A DNA stretch of 64,000 nt from Marinococcus halotolerans DSM 16375. Its GTDB lineage: Bacteria; Bacillota; Bacilli; Bacillales; Marinococcaceae. The translations under genes and the position numbers were made by a program. Below the pieces are notes generated by a model. It saw nothing but the letters and a program-made list of their open reading frames with translations. It had not been told where the DNA came from and searched no databases. Position 1 is the first letter of the stretch. Each line of letters opens with the position of its first letter. Positions 8,994-17,420 of the stretch are shown here, in pieces. The stretch spans positions 28,813 through 92,812 of the forward strand of contig NZ_ATVM01000013.1 of the NCBI RefSeq assembly GCF_000420725.1. The letters run 5' to 3'.

Positions 8994-9572
8994 TTAAACG
9001 TCTTCCGAGAAAACGTGGCCGCCGATTTCATAATCAACTGTCTTTGTTTCCCAGAGCCAGTTGTCTTTTGGCACGTCTTCACTCCAGAAGAACAATGAAT
9101 CCCCTACCGGCTCCGATCCGTCCAGAGCCTCTTCCGTCGCTTCTTCTGCGCGCTCAGAAGGAGATTCTTCTATGCTTCCGTTATCTACTACCTGGAATTG
9201 ATTTTCTTCGTATATGACACTTTCGACATCGTCTGGAAAGGTTTCAGATTCAATGCGGTTCAAAATGACACTCGCCACAGCCACCATGCCTTCAAAAGAT
9301 TCATCTTTAGCTTCTGCATGAACGGCCCGTTCAAGCAGCTCTTCATTTTCCACCTCAGGCACTTCACTTGAGGCGACTCTTTCTTTCTCTGATTCCTGTT
9401 CAGGGGGCTCTGCTTCCTGTTCTGTTTCTTCTTCTGCAGCCCGCTGCTTTTCTTCTGCTTCCTGCTCAGCTGTCTGGCTTCGTTCGTGCACATTGTAAAC
9501 TAAAAAGCCTAATACAGCAGCAAAAACAGCTAGCGCTCCCAATACAGTGTAAATAGAATACTGCCTGGACAT
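8994..9572 (-). CDS. membrane-anchored SleB/CwlJ-type cell wall hydrolase
   Basis: A 192-residue protein with one N-terminal membrane helix (about residues 6-25), a Glu/Gln-rich acidic linker of about 50 residues, and a C-terminal Hydrolase_2 domain like spore cortex-lytic SleB/CwlJ. The domain begins LLERAVHAEAKDESFEG, with the likely catalytic Glu in HAEA, and continues VASVILNR and YEENQFQV. The helix predicts a surface location. The linker is unusually acidic, as is common in salt-adapted proteins. Start: the ATG at 9572 follows AAAGGGTG. An in-frame GTG lies inside that site. It may act in vegetative peptidoglycan turnover or in germination, and the sequence alone does not decide. Confidence 0.82.
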   Translation of the reverse strand: MSRQYSIYTVLGALAVFAAVLGFLVYNVHERSQTAEQEAEEKQRAAEEETEQEAEPPEQESEKERVASSEVPEVENEELLERAVHAEAKDESFEGMVAVASVILNRIESETFPDDVESVIYEENQFQVVDNGSIEESPSERAEEATEEALDGSEPVGDSLFFWSEDVPKDNWLWETKTVDYEIGGHVFSEDV

Positions 9573-9790
9573 CGTAATCACCCTTTATCAGTGAGGCAAG
9601 ATTATTGTTCCTATGATGGCGGTAAATGACATGTCTGTCGTTATTTTACCACTTTACTTCCAGGAATAATAATTTCTGCTGAAGGCGTATCCGGCTGTTT
9701 TTTGCTCTAATACGCTGAGAACAGATATAGGCACAGAAATGGGCATTGTAATTCCACTATAAGGGCACACACACCATAATGCATTTTCCT

Positions 9791-11014
9791 TTAGGAGGAG
9801 GATGCCTGCCGTTTTTTTGATTTCGCACGTTCATTGCGAATGCGCTGACGATAGCCATAGGTCGCTTTGAGCACCGTTTCTTCACTTTCAAGCCCTGCAC
9901 CCAGAGCCCCGCCAAGCGTAGCGACCGTGCAGGCAAGCCAGGATATTTTCAGGTACGTCGCAAACGTCACGGTCCCCTGTAGATTTAATGCCAGCTGTGA
10001 GGTGGGGATAAACAGCAGAGAAACAACTAAAAACATTACGAATAAAATAATATAATAATGAATAATAGCAATCCCGATTGTAGCGGTCGTAGCTTTATTA
10101 TAAGAGCGCACCAAAAATTTGGACTCAGCATTTGATTCTTTTTCCCACAAGCCATGGGCAACGATAAACCATACAGTCATAGCCACCATGGCCGTAAACA
10201 TAACAGCAAGAAAGCGCCAGAATCCATACGTGTCACTCAGCATCCAGAAGCTTGGAAAGATCAGTCCGTAAGCACCGGTAGCAAAAGCTAAAGCAATTAC
10301 ACGCTTAAATGCCGGAAAAATCGTCCAGGGCCGGTTTGCGAGCACCATGCCCGAAAGCAGCCTCGTACGTCCTCTCATATTCAGGTTAGCATAGAAACGG
10401 ACGTGCTGGCTTTCTTCTTCATTAGAGTATACCGTCCGTTTAATCGGAGAAAAGCGCTCATACAAACGGCTCCCCATCAACTCCCTTGATCCTCTTCCCC
10501 GGACCTGATAGGAATGTTCGTCCTCATGATCTTCGAGCTGCTCCTGGTTTTCTGTGATACGTTCATTCTGCCGTTCCCGATCTTCTTCCAGGCTTCCATG
10601 ATGCATTTCGTTTACAAGCTGCATCATTGCCTCACGGACGCGCTTTCTCATTGGCATGGCTCCCAGGGATGGCAGGGAAATGAGACCGATTTCCCGATCT
10701 GCACTGGCGTCAGCTATCACCAGTTTTTTCCCGTCTACAATTGGGAGATCCGTAAAACAGAGGGCATAATCCCATTCATGCTTTTGTTTATGTTTCTGTG
10801 CTTCCTCAATCACCGGTTCTGATTTTTCTATCACTCCGGCAAAAGGATCAAGAACCACTTCCACTTCCCAGTTTCTCCGGTCATCTACATAGTTTTTGAG
10901 CAAATCAGGCAGCTCTTCTGCCATCTCATCGCAAATATCCTTTGGCAGCTCCGGAGCAGATATCAATCCGAGTGTATAGCTCTCCGGTGAATGTTTGTTT
11001 TTCTTCGAAGCCAT
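9791..11014 (-). CDS. uncharacterised membrane protein, 407 residues
   Basis: Not a family I can name with confidence. The first 170 residues are soluble and charged, with a region (residues 30-130) that resembles an alpha/beta domain including ADASADREIGLISLPSLGAM. A Glu/Arg/Gln-rich coiled-coil-like stretch lies near 140-165. Four hydrophobic helices lie between about residues 230 and 380, and the C-terminus is very basic (RNERAKSKKRQ). Orientation by the positive-inside rule puts the long N-terminal domain in the cytoplasm. GGAGGAACACCG precedes the ATG. It stands alone between a SleB-like gene and a divergent metallo-hydrolase. Confidence 0.75.
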   Translation of the reverse strand: MASKKNKHSPESYTLGLISAPELPKDICDEMAEELPDLLKNYVDDRRNWEVEVVLDPFAGVIEKSEPVIEEAQKHKQKHEWDYALCFTDLPIVDGKKLVIADASADREIGLISLPSLGAMPMRKRVREAMMQLVNEMHHGSLEEDRERQNERITENQEQLEDHEDEHSYQVRGRGSRELMGSRLYERFSPIKRTVYSNEEESQHVRFYANLNMRGRTRLLSGMVLANRPWTIFPAFKRVIALAFATGAYGLIFPSFWMLSDTYGFWRFLAVMFTAMVAMTVWFIVAHGLWEKESNAESKFLVRSYNKATTATIGIAIIHYYIILFVMFLVVSLLFIPTSQLALNLQGTVTFATYLKISWLACTVATLGGALGAGLESEETVLKATYGYRQRIRNERAKSKKRQASSS

Positions 11015-11179
11015 CGGTGTTCCTCCTTTCTCTAAAGTGTTTTAAAAATAAGCCCAACGATAAGGTATCATACTTTGATCCTTTTCCATACACGTACATT
11101 TTTCTATTAGGCACATGTTATAGATAAAAGAAAATGAGGAATGATTCCTTTAGGTTCATTATTAATACAAGGAGGTGAA

Positions 11180-11198
11180 CCGAAGCTAAGTGCTTCGG
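11180..11198 (+). promoter_or_regulatory. hairpin between Shine-Dalgarno and start codon
   Basis: A perfect 7-bp stem CCGAAGC/GCTTCGG with the loop TAAGT lies between AAGGAGGTGA (about 11169-11178) and the ATG at 11204. Folding would bring the ribosome site to a normal distance from the start codon, which is otherwise about 25 bases away. No in-frame ATG, GTG or TTG occurs nearer the ribosome site. Confidence 0.6.
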
Positions 11199-11203
11199 CC
11201 GCT

Positions 11204-11929
11204 ATGAAGCTGACAGAAACTATGCACGTACTCGAGCTTTCTGTGCCCCGGGGAACAGACACAATGGTACTAAACTTAACTCTCATGAATGACGGAGGAC
11301 GTCTGATTCTCTTTGACACAGGTATGCCCGGGTACGAAGAAGAAATATACGAATTGATACGAAAGGAAAATTTGAACCCCGATCATCTTGATACTGTCAT
11401 TCTGACCCATCAGGACATTGACCACATTGGGAGCCTCCCGGAAATTCTTCACGACCATCCGCAACTGCGTGCTCTCGTCCATCATGCCGACAAGCCTTAC
11501 GTGGACGGAGAAGAGCCGCTGATCAAACTCAGCAGCAGCGCCAAAGCAAATCTAATCGACACTCTTCCGGAAAAAAAGCGGGACAGGGTTGGCTATATGC
11601 TCGATAAAACTGAACCCTCGCTAATTAATGAAACCATAAAAGAGGGAAATACACCTGTGGAGGGACTGACCGTAGTGCATACGCCCGGCCATGCTCCCGG
11701 ACACGTCAGCCTCTATCACGAAAACAGCCGGACGCTTATTGCGGGCGACGCTTTGACTGCTCAAGACGGCGAACTTTTCGGGCCCCGCGCAGAAGTCACG
11801 CCAGACATGGAACAAGCCCGCCGTTCTCTGGAAAAGCTGCTCGATTTCGATATGACTACTGCGGTTTGTTACCACGGCGGCGTAGTACACGGAGATATTA
11901 ATCAAAAAATCCGGGAAATCTTATCCTAA
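11204..11929 (+). CDS. MBL-fold metallo-hydrolase
   Basis: A 241-residue metallo-beta-lactamase-fold hydrolase without a signal peptide. The metal motif is THQDIDH, so the usual second His of HxHxDH is an Asp. This variant is seen in some MBL subfamilies. Further ligands are visible in HTPGHAPGH (His), AGDALT (Asp) and YHGGVVHGD (His). The substrate is unknown; lactone, thioester or phosphodiester cleavage are all possible. The start is taken as the ATG at 11204, separated from a strong ribosome site by a hairpin. A second ATG at 11222 is possible. The gene ends at a hairpin shared with the convergent BCCT gene. Confidence 0.82.
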   Translation: MKLTETMHVLELSVPRGTDTMVLNLTLMNDGGRLILFDTGMPGYEEEIYELIRKENLNPDHLDTVILTHQDIDHIGSLPEILHDHPQLRALVHHADKPYVDGEEPLIKLSSSAKANLIDTLPEKKRDRVGYMLDKTEPSLINETIKEGNTPVEGLTVVHTPGHAPGHVSLYHENSRTLIAGDALTAQDGELFGPRAEVTPDMEQARRSLEKLLDFDMTTAVCYHGGVVHGDINQKIREILS

Positions 11930-11933
11930 ACGA

Positions 11934-11966
11934 AAAAAGCACCCCCGCTAACTGCGGAGGTGCTTT
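11934..11966. terminator. bidirectional intrinsic terminator
   Basis: The stem AAAGCACC.CCGC/GCGG.GGTGCTTT has a 5-base loop, flanking A residues on the left and T residues on the right. It lies between the convergent metallo-hydrolase and BCCT genes. Confidence 0.8.
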
Positions 11967-11980
11967 CGTCTATATTTTGA

Positions 11981-13558
11981 TTAAGAGTTTTCGATATCCT
12001 CCCGTATCCGCTGCCGACGCTCTTCCTCCTCCCGGAGTCTCGTTTCCTTGTAATCCTTTCGTACGGATTTCAGTAAGGAAATAGCGGAGATGAACAGGAC
12101 GATAGAGAATGGCAGGGCCCCGATAAGAGAGACCGTCTGCAGTCCATTGAGACCGGCGCTGATAATCAGTACAGTAGCCAAACCAGCAATCAATGCGCCC
12201 CAGATTACTTTCAGGAGCATGGATGGGTTCGTGTCCCCGTTAGAGGTCATCATGCCAAGTACAAACGTTGCAGAGTCTGCGGACGTTACCAGGAATGTAA
12301 ACAGCAGACAGATCGACAGTATTGAAAGCAGCGTGCCAAGCGGTATGTTATCCAGCATGGCAAACATGGCCCGTGTCGTATCCTCCGCGACTATTCCTGC
12401 TATATCTGTGCCGTGGAATAAATCCAGATTGATTGCGGTACCGCCGAAAATGCCAATCCAGATCATACCGATAAACGGCGGCGCCACCATAACACCAAGG
12501 ACGAATTCCCGAAGCGTCCGTCCTTTGGAGATACGGGCTACGAACATACCCACAAACGGGGACCAGGCGATCGTCCAGGCCCAGTAATAAATCGGCCAAT
12601 CCTGCACCCAGGTACCGTCTGTATAGTTTTCCATACGAAGACTTGCCTGGAAGAAGTTTTGAACATAGTCGCCAAGGCCCATTGTGATAGTTTCGAGAAT
12701 AAAACCGGTAGGTCCGATAAACAATACCGCCACCATTAAAAACAAAGCCAGGCCAAGGTTTACGTTACTCAAATATTTTATTCCACGATCCAGACCAGAG
12801 ATGGTGGAAATCATAAAGGCTACAAACATGACAGCTACAATAGTAAACTGGGTGGTGGAACTCGCGGGGATATTAAATACGCTGTTAAGTCCCCCGCTGA
12901 TCTGCAGAACACTCAGGCCAAGTGTAGTAGCCACCCCCATCACTGTAGCAATCACAGCGATAATATCCACACCGTTACGGAAGCCTTTGCGCAGCGGGCG
13001 GGAGCCGTCCCCAATTACACCGTTCATCGTGTCACTGATAAGACTCCGCTCTTCCTGCCGGTATAAAAAGTAGGAAATCGCAAGTCCCACAAATGTAAAT
13101 GATGCCCACTGGTGAATACCGTTGTTAAAAAAGGCGTTCCACATTGCTTCTCTTGCCGCTTCCGGCGTTCCCGGGTCTACATTCGTCCATGGCGGAGGAG
13201 TCTGGAAGTGGGTCATTGGCTCTGCCACACCCCAGAATACGATACTTACACCAAATCCACAGCTGAACAGCATCGCGATCCAGGTGAAAAAAGGATATTT
13301 CGGCCGGGCGTCATCGCCTCCGAGCCTCACACGTCCGTACTTGCTGAACGCCATATAAAAATTAAATAAGATCAAAAACAACACAAACAGTAAATAGAAC
13401 CAGCCGAACGTATCAGCGATAAAGCCGTATGTAAATTCGGCCTGGGACTGCAGTGCCTGTGGCGCTATTGCTCCCCACAATGCAAATACAAAAATGATGA
13501 TAAAAGAAATGAAAAAGATACTGTTGAGAAATTTAAATTTCTTCCCTTTTTCACTCAT
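11981..13558 (-). CDS. BCCT-family transporter (glycine betaine/choline type)
   Basis: A 525-residue membrane transporter with about 12 helices, belonging to the betaine/choline/carnitine family (OpuD, BetL, EctT). It is expected to take up a quaternary-amine or ectoine-type osmolyte with Na+. The family signature around YYWAWTIAWSPFVGMFVARISKGR is present at about residues 328-351, and the aromatic substrate-box region precedes it. The C-terminus is a charged, Arg/Glu-rich tail (RLREEEERRQRIRED) like the osmosensing tails of this family. GGGGAAGG precedes the ATG. It lies next to uspA and ectD, giving an osmotic-stress neighbourhood. Exact substrate is inference. Confidence 0.9.
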   Translation of the reverse strand: MSEKGKKFKFLNSIFFISFIIIFVFALWGAIAPQALQSQAEFTYGFIADTFGWFYLLFVLFLILFNFYMAFSKYGRVRLGGDDARPKYPFFTWIAMLFSCGFGVSIVFWGVAEPMTHFQTPPPWTNVDPGTPEAAREAMWNAFFNNGIHQWASFTFVGLAISYFLYRQEERSLISDTMNGVIGDGSRPLRKGFRNGVDIIAVIATVMGVATTLGLSVLQISGGLNSVFNIPASSTTQFTIVAVMFVAFMISTISGLDRGIKYLSNVNLGLALFLMVAVLFIGPTGFILETITMGLGDYVQNFFQASLRMENYTDGTWVQDWPIYYWAWTIAWSPFVGMFVARISKGRTLREFVLGVMVAPPFIGMIWIGIFGGTAINLDLFHGTDIAGIVAEDTTRAMFAMLDNIPLGTLLSILSICLLFTFLVTSADSATFVLGMMTSNGDTNPSMLLKVIWGALIAGLATVLIISAGLNGLQTVSLIGALPFSIVLFISAISLLKSVRKDYKETRLREEEERRQRIREDIENS

Positions 13559-13961
13559 GATGCCTTCCCCCTCTCTTTGCTTGCAGAAACGAATTAACGA
13601 AACTTTAACATATAAGGCCTTCCAATAACAGCTAGTTTCAAAAAACTCTTTAAAATAGTATTAGGATCAAAGAACTAATGCATAAAGGCCTATGCTTTGA
13701 TTTACCCGAAACATCTTACAAATAATACACAAATTCACTTATTTGAAGAATTTTTCAACGAATTCTCTTTATCTTCATGACTATTTCACTAATTATTCAT
13801 TTATTGGCGTCGTAAATGTCAAAAATATCATGTACAATGAATATAGAATATAGTTCATCAAAGAGCTGCATAAAACGATCTGTATTTGTCCTATTCCTCT
13901 TTTCCTCGCTAGGTTTCAGGCAGGTTAGCCCTGCTAATTCACTATATTAGGAGGATGTTCT
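13559..13961. other. intergenic gap between BCCT transporter and uspA
   Basis: About 400 AT-rich bases hold the divergent promoters of the transporter and uspA. Apart from the promoter at 13804 and a small GCAGG/CCTGC hairpin near 13920, I see no gene or repeat. Confidence 0.5.
13804..13831 (+). promoter_or_regulatory. possible sigma-A promoter of uspA
   Basis: TTGGCG and TATCAT are separated by 16 bases, about 130 bases upstream of the uspA start. Confidence 0.4.
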
Positions 13962-14396
13962 ATGCACACAATGAACGTGGTATTAGTCGCTGTCGACGGA
14001 TCCGAACAGGCTGAATATGCTTTTGAGACCGCTCTCCCCATTGCTAAAGCTCAGGAAGCTCAGCTTATAATTGCCAGGGTTATTAATAAAAACGCCTATC
14101 AGCCGATGAGCAGTTATGCTCCTTCTATTATTGAAAAAGTACAGGAGGATGCCAATGAACTGCTCGCAAAGTATAAAAAACAGGCAGAAGAAGCGGGCAT
14201 TACAGATGTCACGGTAGAACTTGTATACGGCTCTCCCAAAACGAAAATTATCCGTGATATTGTCCCGAAGTATCATGTGGATTTAATAATCACCGGCGCG
14301 ACCGGATTAAACGCCGTAGAAAAAATATTTATGGGCAGTGTATCCGAACACATTGCAAAAACGGCACCGTGCAGTGTCATGGTGGTCCGTTCTTAA
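13962..14396 (+). CDS. universal stress protein UspA family (ATP-binding type)
   Basis: A 144-residue cytoplasmic Usp-domain protein. The fold begins VVLVAVDGSEQAEYAF. The ATP-binding signature G-2x-G-9x-G-S is seen as GATGLNAVEKIFMGSVSEHI near residues 113-132. ATP binding is therefore likely, and Usp proteins usually act as homodimers in stress or dormancy. TAGGAGGATGTTCT precedes the ATG. It is monocistronic, with a terminator at 14414. A second uspA lies at 17421 on the other strand. Confidence 0.92.
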   Translation: MHTMNVVLVAVDGSEQAEYAFETALPIAKAQEAQLIIARVINKNAYQPMSSYAPSIIEKVQEDANELLAKYKKQAEEAGITDVTVELVYGSPKTKIIRDIVPKYHVDLIITGATGLNAVEKIFMGSVSEHIAKTAPCSVMVVRS

Positions 14397-14413
14397 AAAT
14401 TAAAAGCTTTAAA

Positions 14414-14448
14414 AGGCAGCCAGCAATTTTTGCCGGCTGCTTTTTTTT
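14414..14448 (+). terminator. intrinsic terminator of uspA
   Basis: The stem GCAGCC/GGCTGC has inner pairs AGCAA/TTGCC and is followed by eight T residues, 20 bases after the uspA stop. Confidence 0.85.
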
Positions 14449-14458
14449 GAAAATTTAT

Positions 14459-14483
14459 GTTTATTCCTTTTATGAGCGGGAAC
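14459..14483 (+). promoter_or_regulatory. sigma-B-like promoter upstream of ectD
   Basis: GTTTAT-N13-GGGAAC matches the sigma-B consensus GTTTAA-N12-14-GGGWAW in 10 of 12 positions. The -10 element also forms an inverted repeat with GTTCCC about 9 bases downstream. Confidence 0.55.
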
Positions 14484-14529
14484 TATTTAAGTGTTCCCAC
14501 TTATTTGAGGGACAAAAAAATATATGCAT

Positions 14530-14599
14530 GGTGGAAATGTTTGGACAATAGCGCCTAAAACATAAGCCAGAAAAGACCTGTCTCTTTTCTGGCTTTTTT
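14530..14599 (+). promoter_or_regulatory. leader element copy 2: GGTGG motif plus terminator-like hairpin
   Basis: GGTGGAAATG, a linker TTTGGACAATAGCGCC and AACATAAGCCAG are followed by a perfect 13-bp stem AAGCCAGAAAAGA/TCTTTTCTGGCTT, a 6-base loop and six T residues. It lies about 200 bases upstream of ectD and downstream of a sigma-B-like promoter. It shares its linker and stem with the copy at 17994-18065. Between the element and ectD I see no gene. Confidence 0.68.
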
Positions 14600-14802
14600 G
14601 CGTGCAAAAGCCGATTTACTCCTCTCCCGGGCTTATTGTTCTTTTGTTTTCGCTGTGCATTATTTTTACCTTATGTTCTACATGCAACTAGGCATGCAGC
14701 CGGTGCACAAAAAGAACCGTCTTTTCTACACCTACTTTAAAGCGGGAGCCTCTAGCCCGCACTCATTCTTTTATTTTAAAAAATTTTTAGGAGGACTCGA
14801 AA

Positions 14803-15738
14803 ATGGCAATTGATAAGTATCCATCCAGGCAAGGCGATCATAAGGAAATCATGGACCGGAAGGGCCCTGTTGTACACGGCGGCTCCGATTTTGACGGCCC
14901 GCTGCAGAAAGAAGAGCTGGACTTTTACGATGAGAACGGCTACCTCATGCTCCAGAAGCTGTTTACCGATGAGGAAGTCGAAATGATGAAAAAGGAGCTC
15001 CACGAAACGATGAAGCGCAACGAGGAGCGCGACGCGCCCGACGTGATCAAGGAGCCAAACAGCAACGAAGTCCGCTCCGTCTTCGAAATCCACAAGGACA
15101 GCGGGTTCTTTGAAATGCTCGCCAAAAACGAACGCATTGTGAAAGCCGCCCAGCAGATTCTCGGCAGCCAGGTGTATATGATGCAGTCCCGGATAAACTT
15201 TAAGCCAGGCTTTAAAGGTAAGGAGTTCTACTGGCATTCGGATTTTGAAACCTGGCACATGGAGGACGGCATGCCAGACATGCGTGCGCTCAGCTGCTCG
15301 ATCATTTTGACGGACAACTACGAGTTCAACGGCCCGCTCATGCTGATCCCCGGCTCGCAGAAATGGTACGTGTCCTGCCCGGGCACCACGCCGGAGGACA
15401 ACTTCAAGCAGTCGCTGAAAAAGCAGGAGACCGGCGTGCCGGACAACGAAAGCATGGAATGGCTCACGGAGCAGGCCGGCGGCCAGATTGACCGCGCGAC
15501 TGGCCCGGCGGGCTCGGTGCTCTTCTTTGACTGCAACACGATGCACGGCTCGGCCGGCAACATCTCGCCGTACCCGCGCAGCAACGTGTTCTTCGTGTTC
15601 AACTCGGTGGAAAACAAGCTCGTGGATCCGTTCAGCGGCCAGGAGCCGCGCCCGGAATTTCTGGCCAACCGCCAGGATACTTCCGCTATCGAACCAACAT
15701 CCGAAGCCCTTACAGAAGGCACAAAATCCTTTAAGTAA
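14803..15738 (+). CDS. ectD: ectoine hydroxylase EctD
   Basis: A 311-residue Fe(II)/2-oxoglutarate dioxygenase that converts the osmolyte ectoine to 5-hydroxyectoine in the cytoplasm. The EctD signature FYWHSDFETWHMEDGMP lies at about residues 142-158. The iron ligands are His145, Asp147 and His248 (in NTMHGSAGN). The length equals that of characterised EctD proteins. TAGGAGGACTCGAAA precedes the ATG. The ectABC synthesis genes are not adjacent, so the cell either makes ectoine elsewhere on the chromosome or imports it. The central part (about 14990-15660) has clearly more G/C at third codon positions than neighbouring genes, which hints at transfer. A sigma-B-like promoter and hairpin leader lie upstream. 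Confidence 0.95.
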   Translation: MAIDKYPSRQGDHKEIMDRKGPVVHGGSDFDGPLQKEELDFYDENGYLMLQKLFTDEEVEMMKKELHETMKRNEERDAPDVIKEPNSNEVRSVFEIHKDSGFFEMLAKNERIVKAAQQILGSQVYMMQSRINFKPGFKGKEFYWHSDFETWHMEDGMPDMRALSCSIILTDNYEFNGPLMLIPGSQKWYVSCPGTTPEDNFKQSLKKQETGVPDNESMEWLTEQAGGQIDRATGPAGSVLFFDCNTMHGSAGNISPYPRSNVFFVFNSVENKLVDPFSGQEPRPEFLANRQDTSAIEPTSEALTEGTKSFK

Positions 15739-15751
15739 TCTTTAAACCTTC

Positions 15752-15779
15752 CCGGACCGCATTTGCGGTCCGGTTTTTT
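15752..15779 (+). terminator. intrinsic terminator of ectD
   Basis: A perfect 9-bp stem CCGGACCGC/GCGGTCCGG with the loop ATTT is followed by six T residues. Confidence 0.9.
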
Positions 15780-15806
15780 ATGCGCCTTTGAAACATTTAT
15801 AGTATA

Positions 15807-15846
15807 CAAAAAACCGATCCAGTCATTTTTGATGATGGATCGGTTT
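15807..15846 (-). terminator. intrinsic terminator of the DUF2254 gene
   Basis: The stem AAACCGATCCA/TGGATCGGTTT with inner pairing in the loop is followed on the minus strand by a T run. Confidence 0.82.
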
Positions 15847-15850
15847 CATT

Positions 15851-17287
15851 TTACCCCTTTTCTTGTTTTCTGCGATCTACCAATTTCTTTTCCAGTAAAT
15901 CTTTTTCTACAAAATCATCAAGCATTTCGTAAAATTTATCTTTATCGTTCACCGAGCCTGAAAGGTGCTCCAAATGGTTCATAAACGTGACCTGATCATA
16001 ATCCTGCGGAAGTTTTCCGGCATAATTACGGGCAATGCTTTTACCGTAATGCCAGCAGCAGTTTTTATCCTTCGTTTCCAGCGCTTTTGACAAAATAACC
16101 AACGCTTCAAGAAGCGTCAAAGTTACGCCGGGCTTTTCTTCTGCATAAGAAGCGATGTAGGTAAATGCGGAATAGACATAATAAGAAAACTGCTCATCTT
16201 TCATAATCAACCGGAGCGTATCGTTATCGTCGGTTAAATACGATGTAAAGCGAGTTACCTTGGAAATAGAAAACACGAGGTCCGTTAACTGATAGATAGC
16301 ATCCTGTGCTGTCATTGGTTCATCGTTTCCAAGTGCTTTGATCGCAATTTCGGTTAATTTCCGGATCCCGAATTCAATATCCTGCACTTCCGTTTTGCTT
16401 TTCCCAAGATACATAAAGTTACGATACTTTTTTTCGTTCACCGGCAGGTCCGGCTCTTCATTTGTCTTCCAATAAGAAAAAATAGGAATGCCTTCAAGCA
16501 CAAAATCCCCAATCCGGCGATCCAGCCGTACTACAATACCGTCTTTGGCTGCTTCTTTTACGATTTTTCCAAAATCAATCACCTGGATAAAGCCGGTCGT
16601 TTCACTTGCGACAACATTTGGCTCTCCTTCTGTCTCCGGCTCACGCACCTCGCTTTTATCTTTAGCGCGGTGAGCTTCGAGATCATAAAGCAGCGTGTTA
16701 AGAATGCGCTGCTGCGATTCCTCTTTCATGTTCGTCGTAATACTTGGCACCTGCATCCATTTCGTTGCATGATTGATAAACAAAATAAAGTTTATCACTG
16801 AAACGGCTGTTGCTAATACGCCGAGTACAGGAAATACCGTATACTGCTCCATCGAGGAATTCAAAAAGAAAAACCCGATCAGCAGGAAAAAGAAACACAG
16901 GTTAAAGATGCCGATGGAATGCTGGGTTCTGCGGTCTGAGATAAAGTTGAACAAAACCCGCGGCGTAAACTGGCCGGAAAAGCTCGTCAAAACAACGAGA
17001 ATTGAGTTGAACGTAAAAGCGTTTAACGTGAGTACACCCGAGAGCAGTGTACTGTACATTGTCTGGGTTAATGAATAACCTGTTGATAGAATCGGCGCCA
17101 TAGCGAATGCAGGCTCGAGCCCGAATTCCACGTAGTATGCGCCAATGGCTAAAAGTACAGCCAAAATGATGTAAATGGCCGGTAGCACCCAAAGACTCGA
17201 ACGGAGTTCGTACCAGCGCTGTCTCGAGGACATGCTTTTAATCTGCCGTAATTTTTTAGGCATCAGCTGCTGTAAAGAATATTTCAA
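15851..17287 (-). CDS. DUF2254 membrane protein, paralogue A
   Basis: A 478-residue protein of the DUF2254 family (function unknown). About four membrane helices lie in the first 180 residues, and the remaining 300 residues form a soluble, probably cytoplasmic, domain. The conserved segment GVLTLNAFTFNSILVVLTSFSG lies in the second membrane region, and DKNCCWHYGK is a Cys/His-containing motif near the C-terminus. The start is taken as TTG at 17287, because AAAAGGTGA lies 5 bases before it and the alignment with the paralogue at 44647 begins there. A GTG three codons upstream overlaps the ribosome site. It is monocistronic and ends at a hairpin. Confidence 0.85.
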   Translation of the reverse strand: MKYSLQQLMPKKLRQIKSMSSRQRWYELRSSLWVLPAIYIILAVLLAIGAYYVEFGLEPAFAMAPILSTGYSLTQTMYSTLLSGVLTLNAFTFNSILVVLTSFSGQFTPRVLFNFISDRRTQHSIGIFNLCFFFLLIGFFFLNSSMEQYTVFPVLGVLATAVSVINFILFINHATKWMQVPSITTNMKEESQQRILNTLLYDLEAHRAKDKSEVREPETEGEPNVVASETTGFIQVIDFGKIVKEAAKDGIVVRLDRRIGDFVLEGIPIFSYWKTNEEPDLPVNEKKYRNFMYLGKSKTEVQDIEFGIRKLTEIAIKALGNDEPMTAQDAIYQLTDLVFSISKVTRFTSYLTDDNDTLRLIMKDEQFSYYVYSAFTYIASYAEEKPGVTLTLLEALVILSKALETKDKNCCWHYGKSIARNYAGKLPQDYDQVTFMNHLEHLSGSVNDKDKFYEMLDDFVEKDLLEKKLVDRRKQEKG

Positions 17288-17420
17288 TTCGTTCACCTTT
17301 TCTATTACTTTAATCTGTGGACAGCATCACCGCTATGGAGTTATTCCCATGCATGAAGCCTTCCTCCGCGTGAGCGGGCAGAAGGCTCTGAAACAGGTAT
17401 GCTGCTTTGACTGTTAGCGT

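Noticed and set aside
14774..15546. 256-codon minus-strand frame opposite ectD
   Set aside because: It results from the G/C-rich codon use of ectD, which removes stop codons on the other strand.
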